From: CBDFFW01 sp965246945
GTDB lineage: Bacteria; Pseudomonadota; Alphaproteobacteria; UBA11073
Direction of reading: 5' to 3'
Assembly: GCA_965246945.1 (NCBI GenBank)
Contig: CBDFFW010000002.1
Location: 62,001 to 126,000 of the forward strand
DNA length: 64,000 nt
Translations under genes and position numbers: made by a program
Notes under the pieces: model-generated
What the model saw: only the letters and a program-made list of their open reading frames with translations
Told to the model about the DNA's origin: nothing
Database searches by the model: none
Shown here: in pieces, positions 53,825 to 61,507 of the stretch
Layout of the letters: every line of letters begins with the position of its first letter
How positions within the stretch are numbered: the stretch's first letter is position 1

Positions 53825-54379
53825 ATGGTGCTGCTAAAAGCACAAAATTTACATTGGCTAACTGAATATCCTGCGGTTGATGATTTATGCGCGCATGGTT
53901 TTTTAATTTTCAAAATCGATGATTACATTTTATGTGATGAAAGTCGTAGTGCTTTCACTTTAAGCGCAACCGCTTTACATTTTTTGCGTACACTTGATCA
54001 TGATCACACTTTAGATAGAATAAATTCTGTTGGTGATTATTTAATAACTTGTTGTGGTAATTTAATGCTTAAGGCGAAAGATGGTGAAGAGTTTGCAACG
54101 GCAATTATGGAATGTCCGAATGGTATCAATATAAATATCGTTCATCATAGGAATCATATTATAATTAGTAATAATCAGCAAAAAAGCTTTTCGGTGCATT
54201 TAAAGGATTGGGCAACTGCGGTTTGCGGACTGGCTGATCAGGTAAGCACATTTTATCAGGTTTCCCCACCCAAACAATTGCCCAAAGCATTGGATGAAGC
54301 AGAAGGATTTGCCAGTCTTTGGTCAGAATGGCAAATGCGACGGGAAATAGGTGCCAAGATTTTAACTTCTTTATCTTAG
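53825..54379 (+). CDS. Hypothetical protein downstream of dotB
   Basis: A 184-residue protein of unknown function whose ATG (53825) lies one base after the dotB stop, although the frame stays open upstream within dotB. It has no signal or membrane segment and no motif I recognise. Base composition is AT-rich, unlike dotDCB. Its immediate position suggests co-transcription with the secretion module, so a chaperone or substrate role is possible but only inferred. The nadK gene follows after 48 bases. Confidence 0.55.
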   Translation: MVLLKAQNLHWLTEYPAVDDLCAHGFLIFKIDDYILCDESRSAFTLSATALHFLRTLDHDHTLDRINSVGDYLITCCGNLMLKAKDGEEFATAIMECPNGININIVHHRNHIIISNNQQKSFSVHLKDWATAVCGLADQVSTFYQVSPPKQLPKALDEAEGFASLWSEWQMRREIGAKILTSLS

Positions 54380-54427
54380 ATAAACTGGGATCTGGTTTTT
54401 ATAGAAGCCCTATGCCATAAACAAGCC

Positions 54428-55201
54428 ATGACAGTTCGTCATATCCGCTTTGCATTTTTGGCCGCTAAGCAACCGGCGGCGCAGAAGGCTTGCGCGCAAT
54501 TGATCGAACAATATGGCCAGGTCACTCCGCAAAATGCGGAGGTGATTATTGCCATTGGCGGCGATGGTTTTATGTTGGAAACCCTGCATACCTATCATGT
54601 GTTGGATGTGCCCGTAATGGGCATGAACCGCGGTTCAGTTGGCTTTCTCATGAATGATTTTCGGGTCGATAATTTGCCGCAGCGCATTGCCAGCACCGAA
54701 AAAGTGATACTACATCCTTTGCGGATGCAGGCCGAGCGGGTCGACGGCACCGTTGTCGAAGCATTGGCAATTAACGAGGTTTCGCTGCTGCGTGAAACGC
54801 GGCAGGCTGCCAAACTGAGTATTCGGATCGATAATCAAACCCGCCTGAAAGAAATGATTGGCGATGGCGTGATTGTCAGCACCCCGGCGGGCAGCACGGC
54901 CTATAACCTTTCGGCGCATGGCCCGATTATTCCGCTGCAAGCCAATGTAATTGGCCTCACCCCCATCAATGCTTTCCGCCCCCGGCGCTGGCGCGGCGCG
55001 CTGCTGATGCATCAATCCGATATCCAAATTGATATTTTGGAAGCCAACAAACGCCCGGTCAGCGCCGTGGCCGATTCTGTGGAAGTGCGCGATGTTAAAC
55101 GGGTTTCGGTGCAGGAAGACCGCAGTATTAGCCTGAATTTACTATTTGATGCCGGTCAACACTTAGAGGAAAGAATTTTAGCCGAACAATTTATCGGTTA
55201 A
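54428..55201 (+). CDS. nadK: NAD kinase
   Basis: Makes NADP from NAD and ATP or polyphosphate. The 257-residue product has the catalytic EVIIAIGGDGFMLETLH (GGDG motif), GMNRGSVGFLMNDF (NE/D motif region), GDGVIVSTPAGSTAYNLSAH (the conserved S-T-P-x-G-S-T-A-Y substrate-binding loop) and a C-terminal beta domain. It is full length for the family. It follows an unknown AT-rich gene, with its own start 48 bases later. Confidence 0.95.
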   Translation: MTVRHIRFAFLAAKQPAAQKACAQLIEQYGQVTPQNAEVIIAIGGDGFMLETLHTYHVLDVPVMGMNRGSVGFLMNDFRVDNLPQRIASTEKVILHPLRMQAERVDGTVVEALAINEVSLLRETRQAAKLSIRIDNQTRLKEMIGDGVIVSTPAGSTAYNLSAHGPIIPLQANVIGLTPINAFRPRRWRGALLMHQSDIQIDILEANKRPVSAVADSVEVRDVKRVSVQEDRSISLNLLFDAGQHLEERILAEQFIG

Positions 55202-55319
55202 ATTCCTGTCAAAGTCATAAATTCTTAAGATTATCTCGCCAAGCTAAAATTTATACGGCAACGACGCTTTACCGGCGGAATATTAACACGTATACCTTAA
55301 TGCAGGGATTCTTGGGTTT

Positions 55320-55982
55320 ATGAGTGAAGCACACCATCCGGTTGGCGAAATTAGTTATGTGCCCGTTGGCCTGCCTGATTGGGTAGATTTGCCCGCCGAA
55401 CGTTTGCGCGGCATTCTTAAAAAAGTGAATGAATATATCGAACCAGTGCGCTTCGATCCGCCCCCAGCAACCACCGGCAAAGTCCGCCAGCTCCCTTTTT
55501 ACAAAGATTTCTATGCGATCGAGCTGACCAATCTGGCTGCCACGCCGCCTTATTCCAAATATGCCCTGGTGCGCCCGGGCGATGTCTATGTGATTGATTG
55601 GACGGTGGAGCCGATTTACGAGGTCAACCGCGTGGCGCCACTCAACCTCGAAGCGGGTTATGTGGTTGCTTATTTAAAGTTTTTTACCGATTTTGTGTTC
55701 ACTGCTGAAGGCCAGCGTTTTATTATTGAAAGCGTGAACGATCTACCTTGGGCCCCCGATGCCACCGATATCGATAAAGCCCGTGTGCTGGAGCATATCG
55801 AGCCCGCCCGCCTAACCGCCGCTTATGAAGATGGCGGTTTCCGCATCGATTTGGTTGATTTGGCTTTGTATGATCTCTACCGCTCCACTGTTTATGTCAC
55901 CGCCGATGGTAAGGTGGATTGGCTAATTCAAGATAAACTGGTGGAAAACCTGCCAATTGTAAGACGGGATTTATTGGTTTAA
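55320..55982 (+). CDS. Conserved hypothetical protein
   Basis: A 220-residue soluble protein without signal peptide. Strand-rich with repeated aromatic-hydrophobic patches (YALVRPGDVYVIDWTVEPIY; LEAGYVVAYLKFFTDFVFTA) and a C-terminal acidic helix. I do not recognise the family; composition matches the housekeeping genes around it, so it is probably old and conserved in this lineage rather than recently acquired. The 118-base gap before it (55202-55319) is AT-rich and could hold its promoter. It is followed by a toxin-antitoxin remnant. Confidence 0.6.
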   Translation: MSEAHHPVGEISYVPVGLPDWVDLPAERLRGILKKVNEYIEPVRFDPPPATTGKVRQLPFYKDFYAIELTNLAATPPYSKYALVRPGDVYVIDWTVEPIYEVNRVAPLNLEAGYVVAYLKFFTDFVFTAEGQRFIIESVNDLPWAPDATDIDKARVLEHIEPARLTAAYEDGGFRIDLVDLALYDLYRSTVYVTADGKVDWLIQDKLVENLPIVRRDLLV

Positions 55983-56018
55983 GATTGAAAATTATTTCTA
56001 ATTCTGCCAAAATAGCTT

Positions 56019-56246
56019 GTGTCACAAAATCAGTATCATATTCGTGCCGGTTGGCATAACGAAGTTAAAGTATGGTATACCGTTGACACAAATGTGCCTA
56101 GATTAGTAGTGGAAGCTGCTGATTTGAATGATTTTATGCAAATTGCAACTGAGCTTGCGCAAGATTTGTTAATTTCAGAAAATAACCTGCCAATTCATAT
56201 GTTATTCGCTTCGGAACGAAATACAGAAATTTTTACTCTCCATTAA
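56019..56246 (+). CDS. HicB-like (DUF1902-type) antitoxin
   Basis: A 75-residue protein with the pattern YHIRAGWHNEVKVWYTVDTN then VPRLVVEAADLNDFMQIATE, matching the small partly-RNase-H-like domain of DUF1902/HicB antitoxins. The GTG start at 56019 is the only suitable one. It is followed 42 bases later by a HicA-like toxin frame, the antitoxin-first order typical of this subfamily. It lacks the usual C-terminal DNA-binding domain, as DUF1902 types do. If the toxin is dead, this gene may persist only by drift. Confidence 0.6.
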   Translation: MSQNQYHIRAGWHNEVKVWYTVDTNVPRLVVEAADLNDFMQIATELAQDLLISENNLPIHMLFASERNTEIFTLH

Positions 56247-56288
56247 AAAACTGCTTTCATTTGTATTTATTGAGCATAAACTAGGTTC

Positions 56289-56462
56289 GTGACCCAAAAT
56301 GATTATCCAAAAATTTGTCGTATTTTGCGCGAACACGGTTTTGAATTGTCGCGAGCCGGCAAAGGCTCTCGTGAGATTTGGTATAATTCAATAACTAATA
56401 TTAGAGTGACCGTACCAAAAACGTCTAAGTCGCAGCACACTTTAAACGCTGCCTTGAAATAA
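56289..56462 (+). CDS. HicA-like toxin, truncated by a nonsense codon and lacking the catalytic His
   Basis: GTG 56289 opens a 57-residue product. Its core (ICRILREHGFELSRAGKGSR then a Trp-Tyr strand, RVTVP and SQHTLNAALK) follows the HicA fold. Two features indicate decay: the active-site His of the usual GKGSH motif is Arg here, and the expected LKQAG ending reads LK-stop-AG, consistent with a CAA to TAA change. The sequence stays in frame past the stop to a second stop at 56484-56486. The protein is probably inactive. Confidence 0.6.
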   Translation: MTQNDYPKICRILREHGFELSRAGKGSREIWYNSITNIRVTVPKTSKSQHTLNAALK

Positions 56463-56531
56463 GCAGGTATCAATATTAAGTTATGAAAAGCTTGACTCAA
56501 GGGAGGCCTTTACGGCTATTTTATACAGACA

Positions 56532-56804
56532 ATGGCTAATCATAAATCTGCAGAGAAACGTATCCGCGCCAATGCGCGCAGGGAAGAAGTAAATACCGCG
56601 CGTAAAAGCCGGATCCGCACTTTCGTGCGTAAAGTGCGTGATGCGGTTATTGCGGCCAATGCTGCTGAAGCGCAAACTGCTTTCCAAGCCGCTATGCCGG
56701 AAATTCAACGTGGCGTGAGCAAAGGTGTTTTAAAGAAAAACACCGCATCACGCATGCTCAGCCGTTTAAATGCGTCGATCGTTAAATTAAGCAAAGCAGC
56801 TTAA
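56532..56804 (+). CDS. rpsT: 30S ribosomal protein S20
   Basis: A 90-residue basic helical protein with the S20 pattern: MANHKSAEKRIRANARREEV, RSRIRTF-like linker (KSRIRTFVRKVRDAVIAANA) and KGVLKKNTASRMLSRLNASI. It binds 16S rRNA early in 30S assembly. GGGAGG at 56501-56506 is 25 bases upstream, too far for a standard ribosome site, so its site is unclear. Its stop lies within the left arm of the palindromic repeat that separates it from dnaE. Confidence 0.97.
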   Translation: MANHKSAEKRIRANARREEVNTARKSRIRTFVRKVRDAVIAANAAEAQTAFQAAMPEIQRGVSKGVLKKNTASRMLSRLNASIVKLSKAA

Positions 56805-56959
56805 CTTAACCGTCATCCCGACAAAAGTCGGGATCCAGTGGTTTACAATGCGCGCCGCAGGCGCTCAAAACTACTTTAATAACTATTTTGTATCACGCTG
56901 CGCGTGATGATTTTTGTCATTGGATCCCGACTTTCGTCGGGATGACGGTTAAGTTAAGC
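56799..56959. repeat. Palindromic dispersed repeat between rpsT and dnaE, near-perfect arms
   Basis: The arms 56799-56840 and 56918-56959 are almost exact reverse complements over about 40 bases (GTCATCCCGAC.AAAGTCGGGAT core). They extend into the 3' ends of both convergent genes, so the stop codons of rpsT and dnaE lie in the arms. The interior shares blocks with the copies at 24751 and 61329, including a CGCTGCGCGTGATG-like segment. It probably acts as a bidirectional terminator here. Confidence 0.85.
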
Positions 56960-59900
56960 CGCAATGGCTTCGTTCAGCGCTTGCAATTGAAACTTTTGCG
57001 GTAATAGAATTTGCGCCTGTGTGCCATCGCCGCAATTTAGCAAAATCATTAATTCCGCTTTGCCAGGTGGCACATCGCCCAAGCGTTCCTGTAAACTTTG
57101 CAAATCAGTCAGCCCCAGCGCAGTAAATTCTAGCCGGTCGGGCAGGGTGGCCACCACGGCATCCAGTTTGCGAATTTGGCTGCAGGTTAGCCGGTAACTA
57201 TCTTCATGCGCGGCGGCATCCACTGTGCATAACAGCGCATTGCCTTCCACCAATAATTCCCGCGCAATACTTAGCACTTCACTGAACAGTGTAATTTCAT
57301 AAGTACCCGTCCCATCTGATAAACCCACAAACGCAAACTTATTACCAGATTTCGCGGTTTTGATATTCACGCTGGTCACAATCCCCGCCATCGGCAAGCG
57401 TGCGCCTTTGCCTTGCGTCACGCGCTCACCAACCTCATGGCTGGCCACCGCTTCCAGTTGCCGCAGGGCGCGGCCATAACTATCCAATGGATGCGCAGAC
57501 AAGAAAAATCCGATCGCACTAAATTCCTGCTGCAATTTATACAGGTTCGGCCATTCCTTCACCTGCGGCAGTGGCGGCGCGGGGATGGCGATGGCATCGC
57601 CGAATAAACTAATCTGCCCTTGCGCTGCTTCTTCGGCCCGATTTTGCGCGTAACGCAAAAAGGTTTCGGCGGCTTCGCTGGCCGCGCACCGTTTGCCGCC
57701 GCATAAATCATCGAACGCACCGGCGGCAGCTAGCGCTTCCCACTGCCTTTTGCTCATTCCCAATTTTACGGTGCGGCTGGCTAAATCCTGCAAATCTTTA
57801 AATTTGCCATTCCGTTCGCGCTCGGCCACCACAGCCCGCATCGCTTCGGCGCCCACACCTTTAATCGCGCCCAAGGCATAACGGACCGCGAGCTTGCCAT
57901 CGACATGATTTTCAACGCCAAAGAGCGGTAGGCTGTGATTAATCGATGGCGGTAGTAATTGTATATCAAGCCGTTTTAATTCCTGCCTAAACAACGATAA
58001 TTTATCGGTATTGCCTAAATCCAGCGTCATCAAAGCGGCGATAAATTCGACTGGGTAATGCGCTTTTAAATACGCGGTTTGCCAGGCAATTAGCGCATAG
58101 GCAGCCGCGTGCGATTTGTTGAAACCATAACCGGCGAATTTATCAACCTGCTCAAAAATATAAGCCGCCGTTTTCGCATCCACATTATTCGCTGCTGCCC
58201 CTTTGACAAATTGCGCCTGTTGCGCGGCCATTTCCTCTTTAATTTTCTTACCCATCGCGCGGCGTAATAAATCCGCGCCGCCAAGCGAATACCCGGCCAG
58301 CACCTGCGCCACTTGCATCACCTGTTCCTGATAAACCATGATGCCGTAGGTTTCTTTCAGAATGGGTTCAAGCAATGGATGCAGATAATCCGCCTCCTCG
58401 GTGCCGTCTTTCACGGCACAGTATTTTGGAATATTATCCATCGGTCCTGGGCGATACAGCGAGACCAGCGCGATAATGTCTTCAAACCGGTTGGGCTTCA
58501 GGCGGCGCAGCGTATCGCGCATGCCCGAACTCTCCAGCTGGAACACACCGCTGGCTTCGCCGCGTGACAGCATCGCAAAAGTCGGTTCATCTTCCCACGG
58601 CAGGTTCAGCACATCGATATGCGTGCCGCGCTCGGCAATTAACCGCACGGCTTCTTGCAATACGGTCAGTGTTTTTAAACCCAGAAAATCAAATTTAACC
58701 AGGCCAGAATTTTCAACATCTTTCATGCTGAAACCGGTCACTAGCATGGGCGATTTCGGATCGCGATAAATTGGAATACGGGTTTTTAATGGCCGGTCGC
58801 CAATTACCACGCCGGCCGCATGCGTGGAGGCATGGCGGTATAATCCTTCCAGCTTCAACGAAATATCCACCATACGTGCCACAGTAGGATCTTCATCCAT
58901 GCGTTCGCGGAATAGCGGTTCGCCTTCTATGGCTTCGGCCAAAGTCACTGGATTGGCGGGGTTATTCGGCACCAAACCGCTGATGCGGTTGACGACCGGA
59001 TAAGGCACCTGCAGTACGCGGCCCACATCGCGCAGCACCGCGCGCGCCTGCAATTTTCCGAAAGTGATAATTTGCGCGACATATTCCGCGCCATATTTTT
59101 CGCGCACATAATTAATCACCTCATCCCGCCGGTCCTGGCAGAAATCGATATCGAAATCCGGCATTGATACGCGCTCTGGATTCAAAAAACGTTCAAACAG
59201 TAAATTGAATTGTAGCGGATCCAAATCGGTAATCATCAGCGCCCAAGCAGCGACTGAACCCGCGCCTGAACCCCTGCCAGGGCCAACCGGAATACCTTGC
59301 GATTTAGCCCATTGAATAAAATCGGCGACAATTAAAAAGTAACCAGGAAACCCCATTTGATTGATAACGTCCAACTCAAAATCCAGCCGGTCCCAATAGA
59401 CTTTCTTGTCATCCCGGCCTTGTGCCAAGATCTGGGGTTGGGACTGGTCATTACTTGTAGAACTATTCTGCTGTCCATTCTGGATCCCGGCACAAAGCCG
59501 GGATGACAAACGTTTCTTTAACCCTTCATACGCCAGCTCTTTCAATGCATCAGTAGCGGTTTGCCCGGCGGCGACAGGAAAGGGCGGCAAAGTGGGTTCA
59601 GATTTAGATGGCGCGTAAGCGCATCGCATCGCGATTTGCACAGTATTAGCAATCGCCTCGGGTACATCGTCGAACAGTTTGACCATTTCGGCGCTGTTGC
59701 GGAAATAATGTTGCGGCGTTTCCTTGCGGCGTTCTTCCTCCACCACATAACGCCCGCCCGCGATACACAGCAGTGCATCATGCGCCTCATACTCATTAGC
59801 CGTGGCGAAATAACAATCATTGCTGGCGACCAAAGGTAGATTTTGCGCTATGGCCAGCTCAATCAACCGCGTTTCAATCTGCCGTTCTTGCGGCAAGCCA

Positions 59901-60436
59901 TGGCGTTGCAATTCAATATATAAGCGGTTCGGAAATAATGTTTCCAATTGTGCACTAATATGGCCAACCGCTTCATTTTGCTTATGCAGCATCGCTTGGC
60001 CGAGCAAGCCTTTATAGCCACCAGCTAAACAAATCAAACCATCCGTACGGCCTTGCAAGTATTCTAAAGATAGCGGCGGGGCATCGCCGCCCTCGCGTTG
60101 CAAATAAGGTTCGGTGACAATATCCAGCAGGTTGTTGTAACCCGTTTGGTTCTGCACCAGCAGCACCAGCTGATCGCGCGGGATCATATTCGCGTTGCGG
60201 CTTTCTATTCCTTTGGCGCCCCATGGTCGTGCCATATCCAGTTGCAGACCGATAATCGGCTGCAGGCCAGCCTTACGGGCTTTTTCCGCAAATTCCAGCG
60301 CCCCGAACAAATTATTCGTATCAGTCAGCGCCACGGCGGGCATGCCGCCGGCCACCGCGAGTTCGATCAATTTCTCGATCTTCAACGCGCCTTCGAGCAA
60401 GGAATAAGCCGAATGATTGTGGAGATGGATAAACAT
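56954..60436 (-). CDS. dnaE: DNA polymerase III alpha subunit, with a palindromic-repeat insertion
   Basis: Replicative polymerase, 1160 residues. In order: PHP domain (MFIHLHNHSAYSLLEGALKI), the polymerase core with the catalytic PDFDIDFCQDRRDEVI, the RRAMGKKI thumb/palm region, the HhH segment near LASRTVKLGMSKRQWEALAA, and OB and tau-binding C-terminal domains. Residues about 309-344 (SSRLCAGIQNGQQNSSTSND...) are encoded by a repeat at 59406-59510 inserted between the PHP end and the palm; normal DnaE has only a few residues at this linker. The insertion is 35 codons and in frame. The rest is intact, so the polymerase presumably tolerates it. Confidence 0.96.
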   Translation of the reverse strand: MFIHLHNHSAYSLLEGALKIEKLIELAVAGGMPAVALTDTNNLFGALEFAEKARKAGLQPIIGLQLDMARPWGAKGIESRNANMIPRDQLVLLVQNQTGYNNLLDIVTEPYLQREGGDAPPLSLEYLQGRTDGLICLAGGYKGLLGQAMLHKQNEAVGHISAQLETLFPNRLYIELQRHGLPQERQIETRLIELAIAQNLPLVASNDCYFATANEYEAHDALLCIAGGRYVVEEERRKETPQHYFRNSAEMVKLFDDVPEAIANTVQIAMRCAYAPSKSEPTLPPFPVAAGQTATDALKELAYEGLKKRLSSRLCAGIQNGQQNSSTSNDQSQPQILAQGRDDKKVYWDRLDFELDVINQMGFPGYFLIVADFIQWAKSQGIPVGPGRGSGAGSVAAWALMITDLDPLQFNLLFERFLNPERVSMPDFDIDFCQDRRDEVINYVREKYGAEYVAQIITFGKLQARAVLRDVGRVLQVPYPVVNRISGLVPNNPANPVTLAEAIEGEPLFRERMDEDPTVARMVDISLKLEGLYRHASTHAAGVVIGDRPLKTRIPIYRDPKSPMLVTGFSMKDVENSGLVKFDFLGLKTLTVLQEAVRLIAERGTHIDVLNLPWEDEPTFAMLSRGEASGVFQLESSGMRDTLRRLKPNRFEDIIALVSLYRPGPMDNIPKYCAVKDGTEEADYLHPLLEPILKETYGIMVYQEQVMQVAQVLAGYSLGGADLLRRAMGKKIKEEMAAQQAQFVKGAAANNVDAKTAAYIFEQVDKFAGYGFNKSHAAAYALIAWQTAYLKAHYPVEFIAALMTLDLGNTDKLSLFRQELKRLDIQLLPPSINHSLPLFGVENHVDGKLAVRYALGAIKGVGAEAMRAVVAERERNGKFKDLQDLASRTVKLGMSKRQWEALAAAGAFDDLCGGKRCAASEAAETFLRYAQNRAEEAAQGQISLFGDAIAIPAPPLPQVKEWPNLYKLQQEFSAIGFFLSAHPLDSYGRALRQLEAVASHEVGERVTQGKGARLPMAGIVTSVNIKTAKSGNKFAFVGLSDGTGTYEITLFSEVLSIARELLVEGNALLCTVDAAAHEDSYRLTCSQIRKLDAVVATLPDRLEFTALGLTDLQSLQERLGDVPPGKAELMILLNCGDGTQAQILLPQKFQLQALNEAIAA
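59406..59510. repeat. Type A palindromic repeat inserted in frame within dnaE
   Basis: 105 bases, exactly 35 codons. The left arm (TTGTCATCCCGGCCTTGTGC...) and right arm (GGCACAAAGCCGGGATGACAAA) are reverse complements over about 28 bases. Read on the dnaE strand it encodes a polar, Gln/Ser/Asn-rich segment without a stop codon. It lies in a surface linker of the protein, as reported for Rickettsia palindromic elements. Confidence 0.9.
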
Positions 60437-60511
60437 CCGCTGCCGATTTAAGCAGGGCGCTTAAGAAGTGCAAAGATGTTTATGATTGTTGCGATAATTC
60501 AATGCCTGATT

Positions 60512-60623
60512 AGCCTCATCCTGAGTAGCCGCTGCAAGTGGCGTATTGAAGGATGCTAAGCCTGGAGATTTAGCTAGAGCATCCTTCGATACGAACATTA
60601 CATGTCCTACTCAAGATGAGGTC
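60512..60623. repeat. Palindromic dispersed repeat, type B
   Basis: CCTCATCCTGAGTAGCCGCT...GTATTGAAGGATGC on the left, and GCATCCTTCGATACGAACAT...TACTCAAGATGAGG on the right. The two halves are inverted around a short TAAGCCTGGAGATTTAGCT centre that is itself partly palindromic. It lies in the 309-base gap between dnaE and the HNH gene, which otherwise shows only AT-rich sequence and likely promoter DNA. Confidence 0.7.
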
Positions 60624-60745
60624 TTATAATGCTGCCAATTAGCACATTGTGGTGGCAACCAAACCGAATTGGAAAAATATACTAAAATCACCATATCTTG
60701 TTTATGTTTTGCAAATCAGCTACAAGATAGGTCCAGGGGACAGCT

Positions 60746-61315
60746 ATGTATTCTGCGGCAACCAATCCGGAAAATTGTCAGGCACTGGTGCTGAATGCCG
60801 ATTTTCGCCCGCTCAGCTACTACCCTTTATCATTATGGCATTGGCAGGATGCGGTGAAGGCCGTATTCTTAGACCGCGTGGCGGTGGTGGCGGAGTATGA
60901 GACAGTTATTCATTCGCCAACCACCGAATTTCGCCTGCCTGCCGTGATTGCGTTGAAAGATTATGTGCAGCAACAGCGCCAACCAGCGTTTACCCGCTTC
61001 AATGTCTTTTTGCGGGACCGGTTTAGCTGCCAATATTGCGGCCAGCGCTTCACCACGCAGGAATTGACGTTTGACCACGTGTTGCCCCGCATGCGCGGCG
61101 GCCGCACCACCTGGGATAATGTGGTCACCGCCTGCCAAGCCTGCAATTTACGCAAAGGCAGCAAAGAATTAAAAAGCAGCGGCCTGCATCTGCTCAATCG
61201 CCCGCACCAGCCGGGCACCCATGAACTCCAAAACGCCGGCCGCGCCTTTCCGCCGCCGTTTGTGCATACCACCTGGCGCGATTATCTGTATTGGGATAGC
61301 GAGCTGGAAGCTTAG
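60746..61315 (+). CDS. HNH endonuclease
   Basis: A 189-residue protein of the conserved proteobacterial HNH family. The domain is FSCQYCGQRFTTQELTFDHV followed by LPRMRGGRTTWDNVVTACQACNLRK, with two CxxC zinc pairs and the H-N-H catalytic set (DHV, N in WDNVV, NLRK). The N-terminal half (ALVLNADFRPLSYYPLSLWH, AVFLDRVAVVAEYE) is characteristic of this group, which is often encoded as a single copy and may function in DNA repair or in phage defence. It is not flanked by mobile genes. It starts ATG 60746; an alternative in-frame start is not evident. Confidence 0.9.
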   Translation: MYSAATNPENCQALVLNADFRPLSYYPLSLWHWQDAVKAVFLDRVAVVAEYETVIHSPTTEFRLPAVIALKDYVQQQRQPAFTRFNVFLRDRFSCQYCGQRFTTQELTFDHVLPRMRGGRTTWDNVVTACQACNLRKGSKELKSSGLHLLNRPHQPGTHELQNAGRAFPPPFVHTTWRDYLYWDSELEA

Positions 61316-61328
61316 CAGACGCGCACCG

Positions 61329-61461
61329 CGCGTCATTCCGGCGCAGGCCGGAATCCAGTGACGAATATGTGCACGTAGCGCTCCAAACAATATTAAGTTT
61401 TGTGTCATGCTGTGCATGACGCTTATTGGCCGCTGGATCCCGACTTTCGTCGGGATGACGG
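61329..61461. repeat. Palindromic dispersed repeat, long type A (reverse of 24751 copy)
   Basis: The left arm has GTCATTCCGGCGCAGGCCGG; the right arm has GGATCCCGACTTTCGTCGGG. The two arms differ in their inner palindromes, and the same arm pair occurs in opposite order at 24751-24878. The interior blocks match too. It occupies most of the gap between the HNH gene and prfB. Confidence 0.8.
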
Positions 61462-61507
61462 TTAAAGCTTGTCAAAATACCTGTTAATTTTGTTATCTAA
61501 TCGCATC

